A DNA stretch of 64,000 nt from an uncultured Bacteroidales bacterium. GTDB taxonomy: Bacteria; Bacteroidota; Bacteroidia; Bacteroidales; Paludibacteraceae. Under the pieces are notes generated by a model. The model did no database searches. It was not told the origin of the DNA and saw only the letters and a list, made by a program, of their open reading frames with translations. Both the position numbers and the translations under genes were made by a program. The stretch covers positions 174,545-238,544 of the forward strand of contig CAMKDV010000003.1 in the NCBI GenBank assembly GCA_946411385.1, read 5' to 3'. The first letter of the stretch is position 1; each line of letters begins with the position of its first letter. Of this stretch, positions 62,901 through 64,000 are shown in pieces.

Positions 62901-64000
62901 TCGCGGGTTATCGGTATTCCCGTCTGACCATTTACTAAAATGATAGCCGTAGTCAGATGAAACGGTAAGCGTTACTTCGTCCAAGTATTCCGCAGAACTA
63001 TTTCCGGAAATAGAGCCATGCTCAGCATTCTTGGTGATGTTGTAGGTGTTCTTGGCAAAAGTCGCAGTAAAGGTTTTATCTTGTGTTAAAGTGATTATCC
63101 GTGGATTTGAAGTATTGTTATCGTTCCAGCGTACAAAATGATAGCCATAATTCGGAGTAGCAGAAATTTCTACATCATCCAAATAAAGCGCAGATTTTCC
63201 TCCGGCTGTTGTGCCCCATTCGGGATTAGCGGATTCCGTTGAAATGGTGTAGGTGTTCTTCGCGAACTCGGCTATGAAAGTCGTGTCTTGCGTCAGAACA
63301 ATAGTTCGTGGGTTATCCGTGTTACCATCTGACCATTTAACGAAGTGATAGCCATAGTCAGGAGTAGCATTCAACAACATATCGTCACATATCGTTTGCG
63401 GATAGGTAACATTTCCGTTTGTAGCATATATGGTAATTGTATATGGAAGAGGCGCATATTTTACTCTACTATCATTATTCAGCAGTTGTTTAAATCGCTC
63501 CATTTCTCCGCACGGCACATATATAGCAGTCAAACTGCTGCATTCAGAGAAAGCCCGAACTCCAATGCTGGTGACACTATTAGGAATCGTCACAGAGGTC
63601 AAACTGCTACAATAAGAGAAAGCCCAATCTCCAATGCTTGTCACGCTATTAGGAATGGTGACAGATGTCAGACCGCTGCAGTATCCGAAAGCAGCACTTC
63701 CAATGCTTGTGACGCTGTTGGGGATTGTGACAGAGGTCAAACCGCTGCAATCCCTGAAAGCATTATCTCCAATGCTTGTGACACTATTGGGGATAGTTAT
63801 GGAGGTCATACCGCTGCAACCCCAGAAAGCAGACCTTCCAATGCTTGTCAAGCTATTGGGGATGGTGAAAAATGTTAAACTGCTGCAATCCATGAAAGCA
63901 TTATTTCCAATGCTTGTGACGCTATTCGGAATCGTCACAGAGGTCAAACTGCTGCAATCCATGAAAGCATTATTTCCAATGCTTGTGACGCTATTCGGAA
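59997..64000 (-). CDS. Large surface protein: BspA-type LRR (LRR_5) repeats plus 11 Listeria-Bacteroides/InlB B-type repeats; 5' end outside window
   Basis: CSSLTSVTIPNSVTSIGNNAF repeats; YGYHFxxWSDGxTDNPRTIxLxxDTTFxAEFAKN repeats; reading frame stays open to position 64000, so the track ATG at 63962 is internal. Confidence 0.92.
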   Translation of the reverse strand, partial: PNSVTSIGNNAFMDCSSLTSVTIPNSVTSIGNNAFMDCSSLTFFTIPNSLTSIGRSAFWGCSGMTSITIPNSVTSIGDNAFRDCSGLTSVTIPNSVTSIGSAAFGYCSGLTSVTIPNSVTSIGDWAFSYCSSLTSVTIPNSVTSIGVRAFSECSSLTAIYVPCGEMERFKQLLNNDSRVKYAPLPYTITIYATNGNVTYPQTICDDMLLNATPDYGYHFVKWSDGNTDNPRTIVLTQDTTFIAEFAKNTYTISTESANPEWGTTAGGKSALYLDDVEISATPNYGYHFVRWNDNNTSNPRIITLTQDKTFTATFAKNTYNITKNAEHGSISGNSSAEYLDEVTLTVSSDYGYHFSKWSDGNTDNPRTIVLTQDTTFTAEFAKNTYSVTTTSANTDRGTTSGDGSALYLEQLTISATPNYGYHFAQWSDGVTDNPRTIILSRDTAFTAEFVKNSYTITKQCDNVQGAIIGVEQAEYLDTVILSADAKYGYHFTQWSDGITDNPRAIIISRDTTIIAEFAKNTYSLVVSNNTPDWGMTAGTTSALHLDELTISATPNYGYHFVRWSDGNTDNPRTIILSRDTTFTAEFAKNNYIITQQYDYVQGSISGLSQAEYMDTVRLSASANYGYHFTQWADGVTDNPRTIILASDTSFTAEFAKNAYTISITTNTAQWGMTKDTSVLYLDDVELHAVPNYGYHFDHWDDLASLPSNWVSASQARSIAASLGTNQITSTRYTVYGYIVGTYGNYDRSYYISDKRNGEGIFVIYYANQSASIGDYVAVNSYLTNWHSPYNNKSALETTGGGILQHLNTSDNPKTVTATESKSYKAVFAKNTYHITYDSEQTMGTVSGITQAEYLDEVVITANNKYGYHFVRWSNGCAENPYTFTLTQDTTLIAEFEKNLYSITKQRNEEQGIISGLSQAEYLDEVTLTAEAYYGYHFTQWTDGNTDNPRTITITRDTTITAVFAKNSYMISTTCNDEQGAISGLSQAEYMDEVVLTAEANYGYHFTHWTDGLTDNPRTIEVTRDTTLSAEFAVDKYGECGDNLQLEWKYDSDNKILTISGNGNLSTNKRYGVEAVYEMTDLIIEDGVGIIGDSAFANITTLETVSIGKDVRKIQDYAFGNCYSLTSIYNYRRTPATAFATTFEDVDKFACTLYVFAGSEDMFRSATGWRDFYSIQPIGAETATTDVLTITPAENTADVVWPAVENADTYELTIRDRNGNIICTLVFNSNGQLTSIAFSAPGRAQTSGQSAGFSFTVTGLDKGTGYDLTLTAKDNGGNTISSSTQSFTTTGGVTTDFEDMDITAPVIRKQIINDMLYILLPDGRKYSATGVKVE
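63520..64000. repeat. 69-bp coding tandem repeats (23-aa LRR units)
   Basis: 63877-63931 and 63946-64000 are identical, offset 69 bp. Confidence 0.95.

Noticed and set aside
63520-64000. CRISPR-like periodic repeats
   Set aside because: Period 69 bp, in frame, encodes LRR units; no spacers of unique sequence.

Overview
Window from a Bacteroidales-type genome, inferred from gene content and repeated TTG-N20-TAnnTTTG promoters. (1) About 1-23.3 kb, minus strand: a surface-polysaccharide locus. It holds a split transketolase N-half, an epimerase, rfbH/rfbG/rfbF (CDP-deoxyhexose), a NeuB-like synthase, a Wzx-like flippase, an SGNH-like/MBOAT/ACP/FkbH acylation module, glf, fcl, gmd, a UpxY/NusG-like antiterminator, a WcaJ-like initiating transferase, a Wzc-like tyrosine kinase, a Wza-like exporter and an OmpA-family gene. 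(2) groEL/groES (-), a serine palmitoyltransferase-like gene and an SDR (+), and a DUF2723-type membrane protein (-). (3) A compact str/S10/spc/alpha ribosomal-protein supercluster from rpsL to rplQ (-), including rpmJ and rpmD, which are below the ORF-track cutoff. (4) aroC (+), three exported or lipoprotein genes, pheT, a DAHP synthase/chorismate mutase fusion and a small lipoprotein (-). (5) An Abi-family gene (+) between a BspA-like 3'-end remnant and a large, 5'-truncated BspA-LRR / B-repeat surface protein (-). Main hunt results: two non-coding blocks bounded by inverted arrays of an AT-rich decamer (GTCAACAATTA...), one directly upstream of upxY and one upstream of glf (candidate invertible promoters or foldback elements); short 7-8 and 10-11 bp tandem-repeat spacers between operon genes; a predicted ACP-dependent polysaccharide acylation module; a sigma-54-like site upstream of groES; six promoters sharing an extended TTTGCA -33 box with exactly 20 bp spacing; and an ordered A-B-A-B repeat pattern with an inserted domain in the surface protein. 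All calls are from reading the sequence; no searches were run.
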